A stretch of 64,000 nt of DNA. It comes from Panulirus ornatus (taxonomy: Eukaryota; Arthropoda; Malacostraca; Decapoda; Palinuridae). Each line of letters starts with the position of its first letter. Position 1 is the first letter of the stretch. The position numbers and the translations under genes are program-made. Shown piece after piece: positions 49,909 to 62,476 of the stretch. The stretch lies in NCBI RefSeq assembly GCF_036320965.1, contig NC_092225.1, forward strand, positions 8,187,002 through 8,251,001, in the 5' to 3' direction. The notes below the pieces were generated by a model. That model saw only the letters and a list, made by a program, of their open reading frames with translations. It was not told the origin of the DNA and did not search any database.

Positions 49909-52339
49909 TTGTGCGTGTGCGTGCAGACAATCCGATATATAGAGAAAAAGGTTCGCAGGAACTGCTTTAATCTTTTTTTTACAGCGCTGCCTGAGTCGAC
50001 CTGCAGCCCCGGTGTAGACAGGATTGATAAGGCACTCACTCAATGAATCAAGAGCCTAAGGGATACCGATTAAAACACTTAAATCTGCCTCTATATCTTT
50101 TTTTTTCTTTTTTTTGCTGTGTTCGTTCTTTTGCGTAGGACACTTCTGACTCGGGGGAAACAAGAGTGTGTTGGTGAAGAGAACTCTTACGCTTCGGGCG
50201 TGGGGATCTGCCAAGCGAGTGCTGGGTCTGGGAGTGTCTGCAGATGACCGGACGGTCTCTGAGCACTGCTCCTTCACAGCAGACACAGCAGAGCTGTGAC
50301 GGACGCTTCACCAAGAGGCTGTTTTATGCAATGAAGTCAGTCAAAAGCCAACTTAAAAAAAAAAACAATCAGTCATTTGAAGGATTCACACGGGTTGCAA
50401 AATTTACCAAAGTCACGCGACCAAACCCACCACGGAGGGTGTCCTTGTGTCGTTACTCTAAACGCTTTCACTTTTTTTTTTTGTTATGGTCTGTCGGACG
50501 GGCTCTAGTTACGCTTTTGATCATGTCTGTGTGTTGCTATAGAAACGATCATCTTTTGCAAGGCGGAATTAGCGCATTCCTATTTTGGTCTTGATTGGTT
50601 GGCTCTGAATTTGATATGCAGTGCAGACGTGAGCAGCAATAACGATTATATCCTAAAAAATCAGGAAAGAGAGTCTTTCCAGATGGAAATCGTATCAAAC
50701 CTACCCCACTTTAACCTCCCATGCTCTTCTAGACCCTAATCGCAATAATTCGCCTACGTTTAACCTTATCAGTTAATAGGGGTACCCCAAGCACTACTGG
50801 ACAATTCCGTGTGGTACCGATTCCCTTCGAAACAGGTAACAATTTGGTTCATCAAGGATGACACAACCAACTTCCCCACCTTCTCTGTCAGGAGGCCTTC
50901 CTGCAGTGATCATGGACCAGCAGTAACACCTTACCCTCGACTTCTTATGCCCACAGTCTACGAGAACAAAATCTCTTCTCCTTTTCTCTTTTGATTTTAA
51001 AATGGATGTGTTGTCATGTTGGCAGGGTGTTGTCATGTTGGCAGGGGGTAAAGGAAACGGTGAAGTCTACCCAGGGGCAAGGTGGAGGTGTGGTCTAACT
51101 GGCCGGGTATGGAGGAGCCGGTGGATGGTGGAAGGACTCTAACCAAGGGAAAGTGAAGGTGTTATCTTACTGGCCAGGTGTATAGTGGAAAAGGTATAGG
51201 GAGTCTACCATGGGGAGAGGTAGGGTGTAGATAGAACCAGAGGAGCGAGGGAAGGACATAGGGACAAAGGTAGTGAAAAATATATATTGTGTCTCTTAGG
51301 ATCTAAGTATTTAGAATATTTTTGAAACCTTCAACAAATATCGGACGAGGATATTCAATACCGTCTACTAAAACCCTAATCAATTATCAAGGACTGTTAT
51401 TTCAGATTTAAAATTTCAAAACGAATGCCTCAGAATTCTGAAAAATAGGAGGCTTGAATTTTTCATGCATACATCTTTTTCTGTTCCAAGTTTGGTTATG
51501 TATTACCTATCCATTGCTTCATAGGCTGAATTCTTGATGTGCCTGAGTGTTAAAGGTATCACATGTTTTTTGTTCTAATTGCCTCCAAATTATAACATTC
51601 ACATGGCTAGTTTGATTGTATTAGCTCTCCAGTGGAGTACTTTATGAAATACTGTACATAACTGAGGCGGTTGGGTAGCAAGGTTCCAGATAATCGATTA
51701 TTAGGCTAACTGGAGGAAAGATGATACGTGTTTGCAGAATGGTCAGCAAGAAAATTCCATCATATATGATCCTTGTAATCTAAACCATCTAAAGCAGTTT
51801 TGTTGCCTGGGTACCAACGAAAACCGACTGAATGGGAAAGTTTCCTTGAATTCAATTTTGACATCACCAATAAATGAAAAATTCCTCTGATCAATCTTTG
51901 GCTTTAGTTATAAATGAGAGCAGTAACTTTACCAGTGTATAAAAGCCATTACTGTAAGGTATCTTACACATTACCAATAAGTTTCTTTTTATAACATCTT
52001 TAGCACAACCAAAGAATGAGAGAAGTTAAGCCGTTGAGCATGATGGCACGACCCTTGAGCAAGATAGTACAACCCCTGGTTACGATGGCCATGATATCTT
52101 CATGTTTTGTTGGAGGGTTAGGGGAGGACTAGGGGGATTCTGGTTAAAGAGGCAGGTTATCACAGCCACGTGCTGTACCGTCGTTGTTCAAGGGGTGAAT
52201 GAATCTACAGCGTGTTCGGCAACACTGATGGACACTCTGGGAGATACGCACGGCCACGCACGCTTTGCTGTGTAAAGTAAACGTAAGCTTATGGTCTAGG
52301 ATTTTGAAATGTGCGATTCATTATCGCGCGCGCTTGTCT

Positions 52340-52341
<2 letters not shown>
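49908..52341. other. intergenic stretch with one degenerate array
   Basis: No gene was recognised. Positions 50985-51250 hold three or four diverged ~65-bp units with actggccaggtgta, gagtctacc and ggtggaggtg blocks. At 52025-52090 there is sequence (ttgagcatgatggcacgacc) shared with 58730-58760 and partly with 10370-10470. Confidence 0.5.

Positions 52342-52409
<68 letters not shown>
52342..52409. repeat. (TC)n microsatellite
   Basis: A pure TC run of about 67 bp. Confidence 0.97.
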
Positions 52410-52412
<3 letters not shown>

Positions 52413-52599
52413 GGCCATGGCGTGAGTATATTACTAGACCTGAGTGCGAGTCCTGCCTTTACCATATGACTTGAGAGTATTGTAACTCTATTACTGACCC
52501 TGAAGGTGCTAATGAACTGAGCCGAACGTGTCCCGAATGTCACACGAAGAGTTTGAGAGTGGGCCGAAAGCAAGCATAGACTCATGTGAGTCTATACCA

Positions 52600-53883
52600 T
52601 CACCTGTGTTGTGTGAGCGCATCATTGGTGTTGTGTGAGTGCATCATTGGTGTTGTGTGAGTGCATGATTGGTGTTGTGTGAGTGCATCATTGATGTTGT
52701 GTGAGTGCATGATTGGTGTTGTGTGAGTAAATCATTGGTGTTGTGTGAGTGCATCATTGGTGTTGCGTGAGTGCATCATTGGTGTTGTGTGACTACATCA
52801 TTGATGTTGTGTGAGTGAATGATTTATGTTGTATGAGTGCATGATTGGTGTTGTGTGAGTGCATCAATGGTGTTGTGTGAGTGCATTATTGGTGTTGTGT
52901 TAGTGCCTCATTGGTGTTGTGTGAGTGCATCATTGGTGTTGTGTGAGTGCATCTTCGGTGTTGTGTGAGTGCATCACTGATGTTGTGTGAGTGTATGATT
53001 GGTGTTGTGTGAGTGCATGATTGATGTTGTGTGAGTACATCAATGGTGTTATGTGAGTGCATGATTGTTGTGTGAGTGCATCATTGGTGTTGTGTGAGTA
53101 CATTGATGGTATTGCGTGAGTGCATGATCGGTGTTGTGTGAGTGTATGATTGGTGGTGTGTGAATGCATGATTGGTGTTGTGTTAGTGCATGATTGGTGT
53201 TGTGTGAGTGCATGATTGGTGCTGTGTGAGTACATCGATGGTGTTGTCTGAGTGCATCATTGGAGTTGTGTGAGTGTATCGATGGCGTTGTGTGAGTACA
53301 TCGATATTGTTGTTTTAGTGCATGACTGGTGTTGTGTAAGTACAACTATGGTGTTGTGTTAGTGCATCATTGGTGTTGTGTGAGTGCAACTATGGTGTTG
53401 TGTGAGTTCATCGATGGTGTTGTGTGAGTGCATCAATGGTGTTGTGTGAGTGCATGATTGGTGTTGTGTAAGTGCATCAATGGTGATGTGTGAGTGCATC
53501 AATGGTGTTGTGTGAGTACACCGATGGTGATGTGTGAGTGCATCGATGGTGTTGTGTGAGTGCATCAATGGTGTTGCGTGAGTGCATCATTGGTGTTGTG
53601 TGAGTACATCGATGGTGATGTGTGAGTGCATCGATGGTGTTGTGTGAGTGCATCGATGGTGTTGAGTGAGTACATCATTGGTGATGTGTGAGTGCATCAT
53701 TTGTGTTGTGTGAGTGCACCACTGGTGTTGTGTGAGTGCATCGATTGTGTTGTGCGAGTGCATCGATGGTGATGTGTGAGTGCATCATTTGTATTGTGTG
53801 AGTGCACCATTGGTGTTGTGCGAGTGCATCGATGGTGTCGTGTGAGTACATCATTGGTGTTGTGTGAGTGAATCAATAGTGTG
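52600..53883. repeat. 22-bp minisatellite, about 58 copies, with 88-bp higher-order period
   Basis: The unit is gtgcatcattggtgttgtgt plus ga. Units vary mainly at atcatt/atgatt/atcgat/atcaat and at gtgc/gtac. Near the right end the variant pattern beginning gtgatgtgtgagtgcatcat recurs at 53681 and 53769, exactly four units apart. A partial unit is lost near 53065. All frames are open on the minus strand (His/Thr/Ser-rich), so the long open frames there are not genes. Confidence 0.95.
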
Positions 53884-53988
53884 TTTTCCCATTCATCTCG
53901 TGAAGGTTGGGTTTAACTCTGATCTAGCTATTCCTAGCTGCTAATTATGTAGTTGGAACGCCTCTGGTTACAGCTATGTACGGCAGGT

Positions 53989-54123
53989 AATCAGAACTAT
54001 ATGACTGATTTTGGACAATACTTTTTGACTAATTTTTCCTGACTGATGTTTGGGAAAACATCTCTTCAGTGACAAAAGTCAGCGGGAATAGTACTTAAAA
54101 ACACTTTTTTCTTTTACGGATTT

Positions 54124-54190
<67 letters not shown>

Positions 54191-54323
54191 CAGAACTATA
54201 TGACTGATTTTGGACAATACTTTTTGACTAATTTTTCCTGACTGATGTTTGGGAAACCATCTCTTCAGTGACAAAAGTCAGCGGGAATAGTACTTAAAAA
54301 ACACTTTTTTCTTTTACGGATTT

Positions 54324-54405
<82 letters not shown>
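53989..54405. repeat. tandem duplication, 199-bp period, including a TA tract
   Basis: A 140-bp non-repetitive block plus a (TA)n run starts at 53989 and again at 54188. The non-repetitive parts differ by about two changes over 140 bp, so the duplication is recent. The TA tracts differ in length (about 60 and 78 bp). Confidence 0.93.
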
Positions 54406-54408
<3 letters not shown>

Positions 54409-54709
54409 TTAAAAAGATTATGCAAAAACAAAATAAACACCTATAGAAATTTAACAATTTGTCCAGATTTTGGCTGCTTTCTACAACAAACAGCAAACTG
54501 TGTTGGTTATTACATAACGTAATATTGGTCACGAATTAATCACACGACGTCTTCAGTCCAACAACAGAAGATGCGGTAGAGAAATGATGGTACCAAACTA
54601 CCGTAATGTAGTGAACATGTTTTAGCTCAGGAGTTGTGTAGCGCAAGATATAAAAGATCCAAGAAGCAGGTGAAACGCGACCTTCTTTTCCTTGCATCAA
54701 GACAATGAA

Positions 54710-55126
54710 ATACCGGCTAAGATTGGTTAGCAGTGATAACAATACCAGCTAAGCTTAGTTAGCAGTGATAACAATACCAGCTAAGCTTAGTTAGCAGTGA
54801 TAACAATACCAGCTAAGCTTAGTTAGCAGTGATAACAATACCAGCTAAGCTTAGTTAGCAGTGATAACAATACCAGCTAAGCTTAGTTAGCAGTGATAGC
54901 AATACCAGCTAAGCTTAGTTAGCAGTGATAACAATACCAGCTAAGCTTAGTTAGCAGTGATAACAATACCAGCTAAGCTTAGTTAGCAGTGATAGCAATA
55001 CCAGCTAAGCTTAGTTAGCAGTGATAACAATACCAGCTAAGCTTAGTTAGCAGTGATAACAATACCAGCTAAGCTTAGTTAGCAGTGATAGCAATACCAG
55101 CTAAGCTTAGTTAGCAGTGATAACAG
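54710..55126. repeat. 32-bp satellite-like array with exact 96-bp higher-order repeat
   Basis: The unit is taccagctaagcttagttag plus cagtgataacaa, about 13 copies. The first copy is the most diverged. Every third unit in the right part has gatagcaa instead of gataacaa, with the variant G at 54899, 54995 and 55091, exactly 96 bp apart. Each unit has the palindrome CTAAGCTTAG. Confidence 0.96.
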
Positions 55127-55414
55127 ACGGTACACAAAATATGGAGGTAAAACGACGAATTTATCCTTCTTATACATAAAGATAATCCTTCTTAAACTGG
55201 CGATTTACTCAAATTACTAATGAGTTATCTTTTTTTATTTTCGTACTGGAGACGATCATACAACAAGTTTATAAAGTATAGTATAACTATAAATTTTATA
55301 TTATATAATCTTATGAAATACATAACAGTTACAATACCAGCTCTACTGACAAGGGACCTGAATTTTTCCATGAGCCGCTTCCGTGAGCCACGGTGCCCAG
55401 TTCGCTTGCCTTTG

Positions 55415-55556
<142 letters not shown>

Positions 55557-55649
55557 CCAACACAACCTCACCCAGGCCGCACTCACACCTTACCTTATCT
55601 AACATCAACCTCCCAGTCCAGGTGCCATTAGTCTGTGAATTGACGTTAA

Positions 55650-55651
<2 letters not shown>

Positions 55652-55736
<85 letters not shown>
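55652..55736. repeat. (TA)n microsatellite
   Basis: About 85 bp of pure TA. Confidence 0.98.
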
Positions 55737-55737
<1 letters not shown>

Positions 55738-55935
55738 CCAATTTGTGTCTGTTGGAAATTTTGAAATGTTATAAGCTTCGGATTGTCATTACCGCCAGCG
55801 ATCGCACAGAGAATGCTGGTCGACCAATGGACCGGCGGGTTCTTACACCAGTTGGCAGGTAGAAAATAATACATATATTCATATATAAGTTAAACTATCT
55901 TTAGTTATAATTTAAGATACTTTCCAAGAGTAAAA

Positions 55936-55939
<4 letters not shown>

Positions 55940-56022
<83 letters not shown>

Positions 56023-56024
56023 TA

Positions 56025-56096
<72 letters not shown>
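55940..56096. repeat. double (TA)n microsatellite
   Basis: Two TA runs are separated by a short attcataatataaat interruption, about 157 bp in all. Self-complementary and able to form cruciforms. Confidence 0.97.
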
Positions 56097-56099
<3 letters not shown>

Positions 56100-56338
56100 T
56101 TCCTTTGACACAGAGCGTGTCAAATTGAGTTTGTGTCGACAAGCTTACATTGGATTATTAAAATGTTGGCTTAAATACATACATTTTGAACAAAAAATCT
56201 TTAAGCATCAATGTTGAGACATCTTACGAAAGCTAAAATATTCAGTTGTAAGAAACACTCATTATAAAAGTTGCATTTTTGTTTTGATGGTCACGTTGCT
56301 ATGTAAGACTTTTTGTTTTTAATTAGATATGCCTTTAT

Positions 56339-56548
56339 ATCATGTCACATGCCTTCCCCAACACATACTGTAACCTCTACATCATGTAACATGCCTTCCC
56401 CAACACATACTGTAACCTCTACATCATGTAACATGCCTTCCCCAACACATACTGTAACCTCTACATCATGTAACATGCCTTCCCCAACACATACTGTAAC
56501 CTCTACATCAGGTAGAGTGCTTTTCCCAAGACATAATGTAGCCCCCCA
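56339..56548. repeat. 42-bp minisatellite, four good copies and one diverged
   Basis: The unit atcatgtaacatgccttccc plus caacacatactgtaacctct ac starts at 56339, 56381, 56423, 56465 and 56507. The middle copies are identical. The unit length is divisible by three, so both strands stay open. Confidence 0.95.
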
Positions 56549-56759
56549 CCCCATATATGTAGAATACCTTTCTTAAGACCATACCCTCTACATATGTAAG
56601 ATACTCCACCTTCATTGAAAGACCCGTTGTGCAGGACATCAAAATCGCGAATTGGCGAAATATGAATAGAGAGATGAATCCTTCATACTACGTATTACGT
56701 GTCCCCTTCGGTGGTCCGGAGAACAGACTGGAGGTATAGAAAAGGAAGAGGAAAGAAAT

Positions 56760-56760
<1 letters not shown>

Positions 56761-56810
<50 letters not shown>

Positions 56811-56879
56811 GGAGGGGAGGACTCTGAATAAAGGGGAAGGACAGGTATAAGGAGTGGAGTATAGGTGTGGAGGAGGGAA

Positions 56880-56961
<82 letters not shown>
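56761..56961. repeat. (TG)n and (GA)n microsatellites
   Basis: TG at about 56761-56810, then a G-rich spacer, then GA at 56881-56961. Confidence 0.97.
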
Positions 56962-56964
<3 letters not shown>

Positions 56965-57014
56965 ATGGGGAGTACTATTGAGCACTTACAAGATTTACCC
57001 ACAAGGGAGGGCTG

Positions 57015-57175
57015 CAGCGTAGGAAATCTAGAGTTATAAGGAACGAGGTGTGTGAGATATGTGTTGTCAAGTGTTGTATGTGAGAAGAAGACTATAATCC
57101 TGGACTGAAGCCAGCTACCTGGGCTATAGAAGCGCAATGTGACAGCCACTGAAGTGCTGGCTGCCTGCGAAAGTG
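57015..57175. repeat. dispersed repeat, copy 2 (first copy 2700-2885)
   Basis: Shares ordered blocks with 2700-2885, including cagccactgaagtgctggct (one change). A (GA)n tract lies on both sides, at 56881-56961 and 57260-57307. Confidence 0.5.
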
Positions 57176-57259
57176 GGAGAGGAGAGAGAAGGGGCGCAAG
57201 AGCGGGTGAGTGAGAAGGGGTGAGGAAGAGCCTCAAGAAAGGGAAAGTAGTGGTAGATG

Positions 57260-57307
<48 letters not shown>
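57260..57307. repeat. (GA)n microsatellite
   Basis: A pure GA run of about 48 bp. Confidence 0.97.
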
Positions 57308-57310
<3 letters not shown>

Positions 57311-57713
57311 CACAGATATGTGAAAAATACAGGTATCCATCCAGTGCGGGGTCAGGACAGGGGTTAGTAAACCACAAGGAACTACAGGTGGGTGTGGAAG
57401 GGAGGTGCTGAGGGCAGGAGACGACCTCTCGGGCTGTTGGTTCGTTTGGTTCTGGACGACTGAGGGAAGAAGGGAAAGATAATATCCCTTATTCATCTTA
57501 CGCACCACTGAATCTGTCCGGCAGATACTTTCCCCTCTCATGAAGGACTGGCCAGCCCCTGCATGACTAGTGGGAATCGCCTGGTCCCAGATTCATTAAC
57601 TTAACATACTTTTGCAGGCGAATTCGGGTGGTAGGAAGGTGAATATTGGAACCCTATTTACTGCCTCTTTGAAGGTTTCTCTTTTGCATCTGACCACATA
57701 GAAAATGTTTCAG

Positions 57714-57714
<1 letters not shown>

Positions 57715-57788
<74 letters not shown>
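57715..57788. repeat. (TA)n microsatellite
   Basis: A pure TA run of about 74 bp. Confidence 0.98.
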
Positions 57789-57792
<4 letters not shown>

Positions 57793-59441
57793 ACTTTTGC
57801 AAGAAGGTACACTTACTACAAATGATTTGTGAATTAATTTCAAATAAATCTGATACCAGTTTTGAAGCACTAAACTCTTCATCATAACATGCTTCTGGGT
57901 TATGTAGTTTCGTGAATGGCGAAAAATTCCAGTGAAGAGAATCAGGCACGAGGAAGGAAAATGACTTCGCTTCTGTAACTTGCAAGCAGCGGGATGCTTG
58001 GCTAGGGAATAAATGCATATGGCAGACCGTTTCTTTACGACTGTGGTGGAGGGTCACTACCACAAATGTGGTGGAGGGTCACTACCACCACAACTGTGGC
58101 ACCTTATACTCGTCAGTAATCACATGTAACTCCACATTTACCGATCCTAACGATTTGGAGATTTACATATGTATATAATTTACGTTGATCCGCGATTACA
58201 GTATTGCTATAAGTCCAGACAGATCTTTTATGTCTATATTAGCCTTAAAAGAAGAAAAAATAGAAAACTAGTAACTAACAGTGCATCAGAGTCTTATTTT
58301 CTTCATTTCACAACGCAAGTCTAATGATGATGTGTTGTTACGAAAGAGTTTTTTTTTTGGTTCGCTTGAATTTGTCGGTCTGGTGTGGAGACATGCCAGC
58401 GCTGACGGTAGAGCACGAACTTTACTGGTTATGACGTCAACGTTACCAAAACGTCACTCATATCCTGACCACCTTTGTGTCGCAACCTTCACAGTTTAGC
58501 TTCACAAATGTTACGAAGCTACTAGTGTTACGCAGCCAGTGTTACAACGTCACAAGACCCGTAACGTCGCCAGTGTTATGGCATCTGCCCTCTTATGACA
58601 ACACGGTCAGCCCCAGCAGCGTATGATGTCATTGGCTCCATACCTTCACAAGTGTTATGCTGTCACTAATAACATCACCGATGTCATACAGTTACTAGAG
58701 TCATAACACTGTCACAACACCCCTTGAGCATGACGGCACGACCCTTAGGTATATGATAGCTTGACCTTTGACCAGACCCTTAAGAGTCCAGTTAAATATC
58801 AGGCCATAAGAACCAGGGGGTTTGTGGTATCGTCTTGCTCAAGCTGGTTAACGCACGACATCACTATAGCATAGTGACATCATTTCACTAACCACGAAAA
58901 TCGCTCGCTGCCGATCTTCTGTAGTACCCCATGATGTCAGGCGAGTTAGAGCCTCACTTCACCAGTCATCGTGACATCACTTGGTCATAACGGCAAACCG
59001 GAAGTGTATTACGAGAGGCGGAGTGCTGGTGGCTGCTTGTTACGGGGCATCTCAACTCCACTGGGGACTTGGCCTTCTTCTTCTGACCCACTCCCTTAAA
59101 ACTGGGGTTCCACTGGGGTGAGGTTCGTCTGCCAATTTATAAGACATCTTATGAAAATGTTTCTCTGTCCGAGGTCTGCGTGTGTGTGTATGGTCAAACT
59201 ACTTTATGACTGTTCGTTTACACATGAACTCTCGCTGCTTGAAGTTTTGGCAAAGGCGGCTTTACAAGCTTTACAGAATTATCTTAACGAAAGAAAGAAG
59301 GAATGCCTACCTAATACCTGATCCCTTTTGTTATCTACTCTACGATGATCTTCATTTTGTCACTTTCACCATTATGAAATACATACATACACTTGTGGTA
59401 AACACACACACATATACATACAGTCGCGAACATACACACAC

Positions 59442-59444
<3 letters not shown>
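57789..59444. other. intergenic stretch with small repeats
   Basis: A two-copy block gtggtggagggtcactacca lies at about 58048 and 58070-58105. Positions 58430-58720 are rich in short acgtcac / agtgtta words that recur irregularly. Positions 58725-58830 match 10375-10475 in part. No coding exon is recognised. Confidence 0.55.

Positions 59445-59519
<75 letters not shown>
59445..59519. repeat. (TA)n microsatellite
   Basis: A pure TA run of about 75 bp. Confidence 0.98.
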
Positions 59520-59520
<1 letters not shown>

Positions 59521-59975
59521 TTGCTTTTACATCTATGTATGTCAACTGTTAAGGATTACGACGAAGGCATAACCAGGCGTGACGTGATGACGACAAAGTC
59601 CAAGTTACAACTGAAGACTTCTGTAACAAGAGTAACAAGAAAGGTACGAAGCTATGCAGTATGGCAACGAGTAAATGAAAAAAAAAAAACATACTGTATT
59701 GACCATTCATCCAGGGAAGGTTGGGAAAAGGGCTTTAGTTAATCATCCGACTGGAAATGCATGTTGTATTAATCAAATGACTGGAAAGCTGGACTTATTA
59801 TCATTACTCTATTTTTTCTTGACTCTAACAGGACCAACCTCACAAGTGACACCCGAATTCGCCCGCGACTTTGGTCTTTCCTTAGGATTACTTAGAGTGA
59901 TTATAAAGTGCCCACCCCAAGGCCATCATCATGGAAGAAGTAGGGAAAACGAGTGATAAATCATAGCATACACAC

Positions 59976-59978
<3 letters not shown>

Positions 59979-60066
<88 letters not shown>
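59979..60066. repeat. (GA)n microsatellite
   Basis: A pure GA run of about 88 bp. Confidence 0.98.
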
Positions 60067-60069
<3 letters not shown>

Positions 60070-60751
60070 AAGTGGGAGGAATAATGAATGGATTGTGGTC
60101 TGGTGACAACGAGGTAGAAGAACAGGGCGATAAACTGGGAAGAAGAAAATGAAGGAATAAGAAGAGAAGAACGAAAGTATCAAACAGTAAGATGAAAATG
60201 TAGGAAAGCCTACACGAAACACACGTTATGTAGATGATGATAAATACACAAGATAGCTAAAGGGTTATATTAGGAACAATGATAACGAAATAACGACTTT
60301 ATGAGTCATCAGAAGAATGAAAGTTTTCCCCTTCTTTGAAATAACATTATATAAATCAACTGCACAGTGAGGCGATATAAGCCTCTTGTAAACATACTGA
60401 TAAAGATCTTAAAACATTTGACAAATTCATAAAAAATAATTTAAGAAAAGCTAAAGAAATACATTGTTTTTTTTTTTCCAGATGCAGATGGGAGGATAGG
60501 TTAAAAACCCTCCGTTTAAATAAAGCCTACGGGATAGTGCAATGACAATAGCTTCTTCCTAGAAGAATCTATCAAAAATATCATATAGCATATACAGTAC
60601 ATCATTTAGGAAAAATAGTTAAATATAAACTGCCACAATTCTATTTCTATTGAAAGATGTAAAGTGTGCGTACATGTGACAAGACCTTTACAACAAGAAC
60701 CTCGTGTGGCCGGTATCAAATTGGTTCCGTCTAATCTGTTTTTAGTAAACC
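60067..60751. other. AT-rich stretch, nothing recognised
   Basis: No coding exon or repeat structure is apparent. Confidence 0.5.
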
Positions 60752-60761
60752 TATATATATA

Positions 60762-60832
<71 letters not shown>
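60752..60832. repeat. (TA)n microsatellite
   Basis: A TA run of about 80 bp with one TTTA interruption near its left end. Confidence 0.97.
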
Positions 60833-60834
<2 letters not shown>

Positions 60835-62476
60835 AGCCTTGTGAAATATTATCATATTTCTCATATAATTATCCAACACTTCTACGATTCTAAAAATATA
60901 TCTGGGAGTATAACAAATATTGGGAGTTAGAGTGAGACTAAATAACAGTTGAGGGCCGACGAAGTGTCCGGGACCATAATTCACAACTTAGCACAGTGAT
61001 TGTCTGTCCGAAGCTGCTGCTCCTGCTGCTGTATTAGTGCCTGCACTTGGCTTGCTTGCTTGTTTGCTTGCAGATTAATAAATTCTTCGTGGTCGCACAA
61101 TAGCCTGCCTCAATTGTGGAACTCTTCTTAGCAGCACCTGAGAAACAGCTTGCATGAAAAAAGAAAAAAAAATATATATATATATATTGGAATAGATGAG
61201 TCACCAGGCACCATCTGTGTGTAACATTCTTGATGTGATGATGCCCAGGTCAAGGACAGTTAAGGTCCAACACCATTCATCCTTTCCCCCCCTTGCGTTG
61301 CCGAGTGTTGCGTTGCAGTCATTTGGTTTCCATTGTATACGTGAGACAGGAGAAGTTTCAACCCATGTAGAGGTCATGGTAAGAAGAGTTTCACGAATTC
61401 CGGCAGAAGACATACTTGCAAGTCAAGGACTTAGAACTTGAGTAGGATATGTTTGATTTTTTTTATTATTTTCCAAAATACGATGACATCTGTTTCCTAA
61501 AATGAATAGTTAATCTTGTTTATGTATATGTATATATATATTTTTCCACACCTTCTACATGGCTGGGGTTTGGACGCACTCACTTATTCTTCTTACTCTT
61601 CTTATTCACTTAATTCATAGTCAAGTTACACCTGGTCACGTGTTCACCCAGCATATACTATCACGCGGGCTGCCCCTGTTAGCTCACTCTGGGCGGGGAG
61701 GAGTGGCCTGGGGTGTGGGTGGGGAGGAAAGAGTGGGGTGGAGGGGAGGGAGGGAGTGGAGGAAGGAAGAGAACTGAAAGCGTTAGAGAAACACTTTAGA
61801 AGTGTAGGTGGGGAGAGAGTGTGTGCGTGAACAGGAAGGATACGTCAGGAGGCAGGGGAAGGAGGCAGGATATCCTGGAGTGCGTGCCAGTGCCGGAGAG
61901 GAAGGGGTGTGGAGTGGCGCCCACAGGAAGTTCCGTCTGTGATGCCCTAAGTTAGGCACCTCGTGGACACACACACGGATGGTGGAGGAAGGCGACAGGG
62001 ATAGGTTAAGACGGGCGGGGCACACGGGAGTGACGGGAGAGGTTCAGAGGCACGCTTGGCAGGCAGATGCCCACGTTGTTGGTACAAAAAGTCAAACAGC
62101 ACAGTATAAAATAACCAATTACAAAAAAAGAAACGAACGAAAGTACCGAATTTAAGTTATGAGTGAGAAGTGAGGATAGTGGTGATGTTTAGTGAGGAAG
62201 GGAGGTATGAGGAGGGAAGTCCACGAAAAGGCTTGGCCAGGCACAGCAGTGGGAAACCCCGCCAGGTGTGGAAGAAGCCCGACCGGTGTTGGAGAAGAAC
62301 CCTGGCTCCTTATTCAGGTGTTGAGTAAGAATGCGGAGGGCAGGGGTGGTGAGGCGTCTGGGACACCGAGGGGAACACCGGCGCACTGAAGGGAACACTG
62401 GTTCAACGGTAACAACTGTGCGGGGGGTGGGGGGAGCGCTCGGCCGCCCACCAACACACAACACGGACGCTAGTCA
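60833..62476. other. no gene seen; right part GC-rich, possible 3' UTR of the minus-strand exon
   Basis: It contains a short GCTT-type run near 61045-61070. From about 61680 to the right the sequence becomes GC- and purine-rich. If the exon at 62477-62928 is the last of its gene, this would be its 3' untranslated region. The first minus-strand AATAAA is at 61462-61467. Confidence 0.4.

Noticed and set aside
49404..50039. 211-codon minus-strand frame with Asp-Asp-Thr and Thr-His repeats
   Set aside because: Its length comes from a 24-bp minisatellite and a TG tract. The flanks show no domain, splice or codon signal.
52930..53568. Minus-strand His/Thr/Ser-rich frames resembling a repeat protein
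   Set aside because: The 22-bp unit has no stop in any minus frame, so openness is automatic. Unit indels shift the frame without compensation.
54710..55126. CRISPR-like array of 32-bp repeats
   Set aside because: Units are directly adjacent with no unique spacers, and the genome is eukaryotic. It is a simple tandem satellite.
56688..57377. 229-codon minus-strand frame
   Set aside because: It spans GA and TG microsatellites. The Ser/Leu and Thr/His runs come from these and the rest has no recognisable features.
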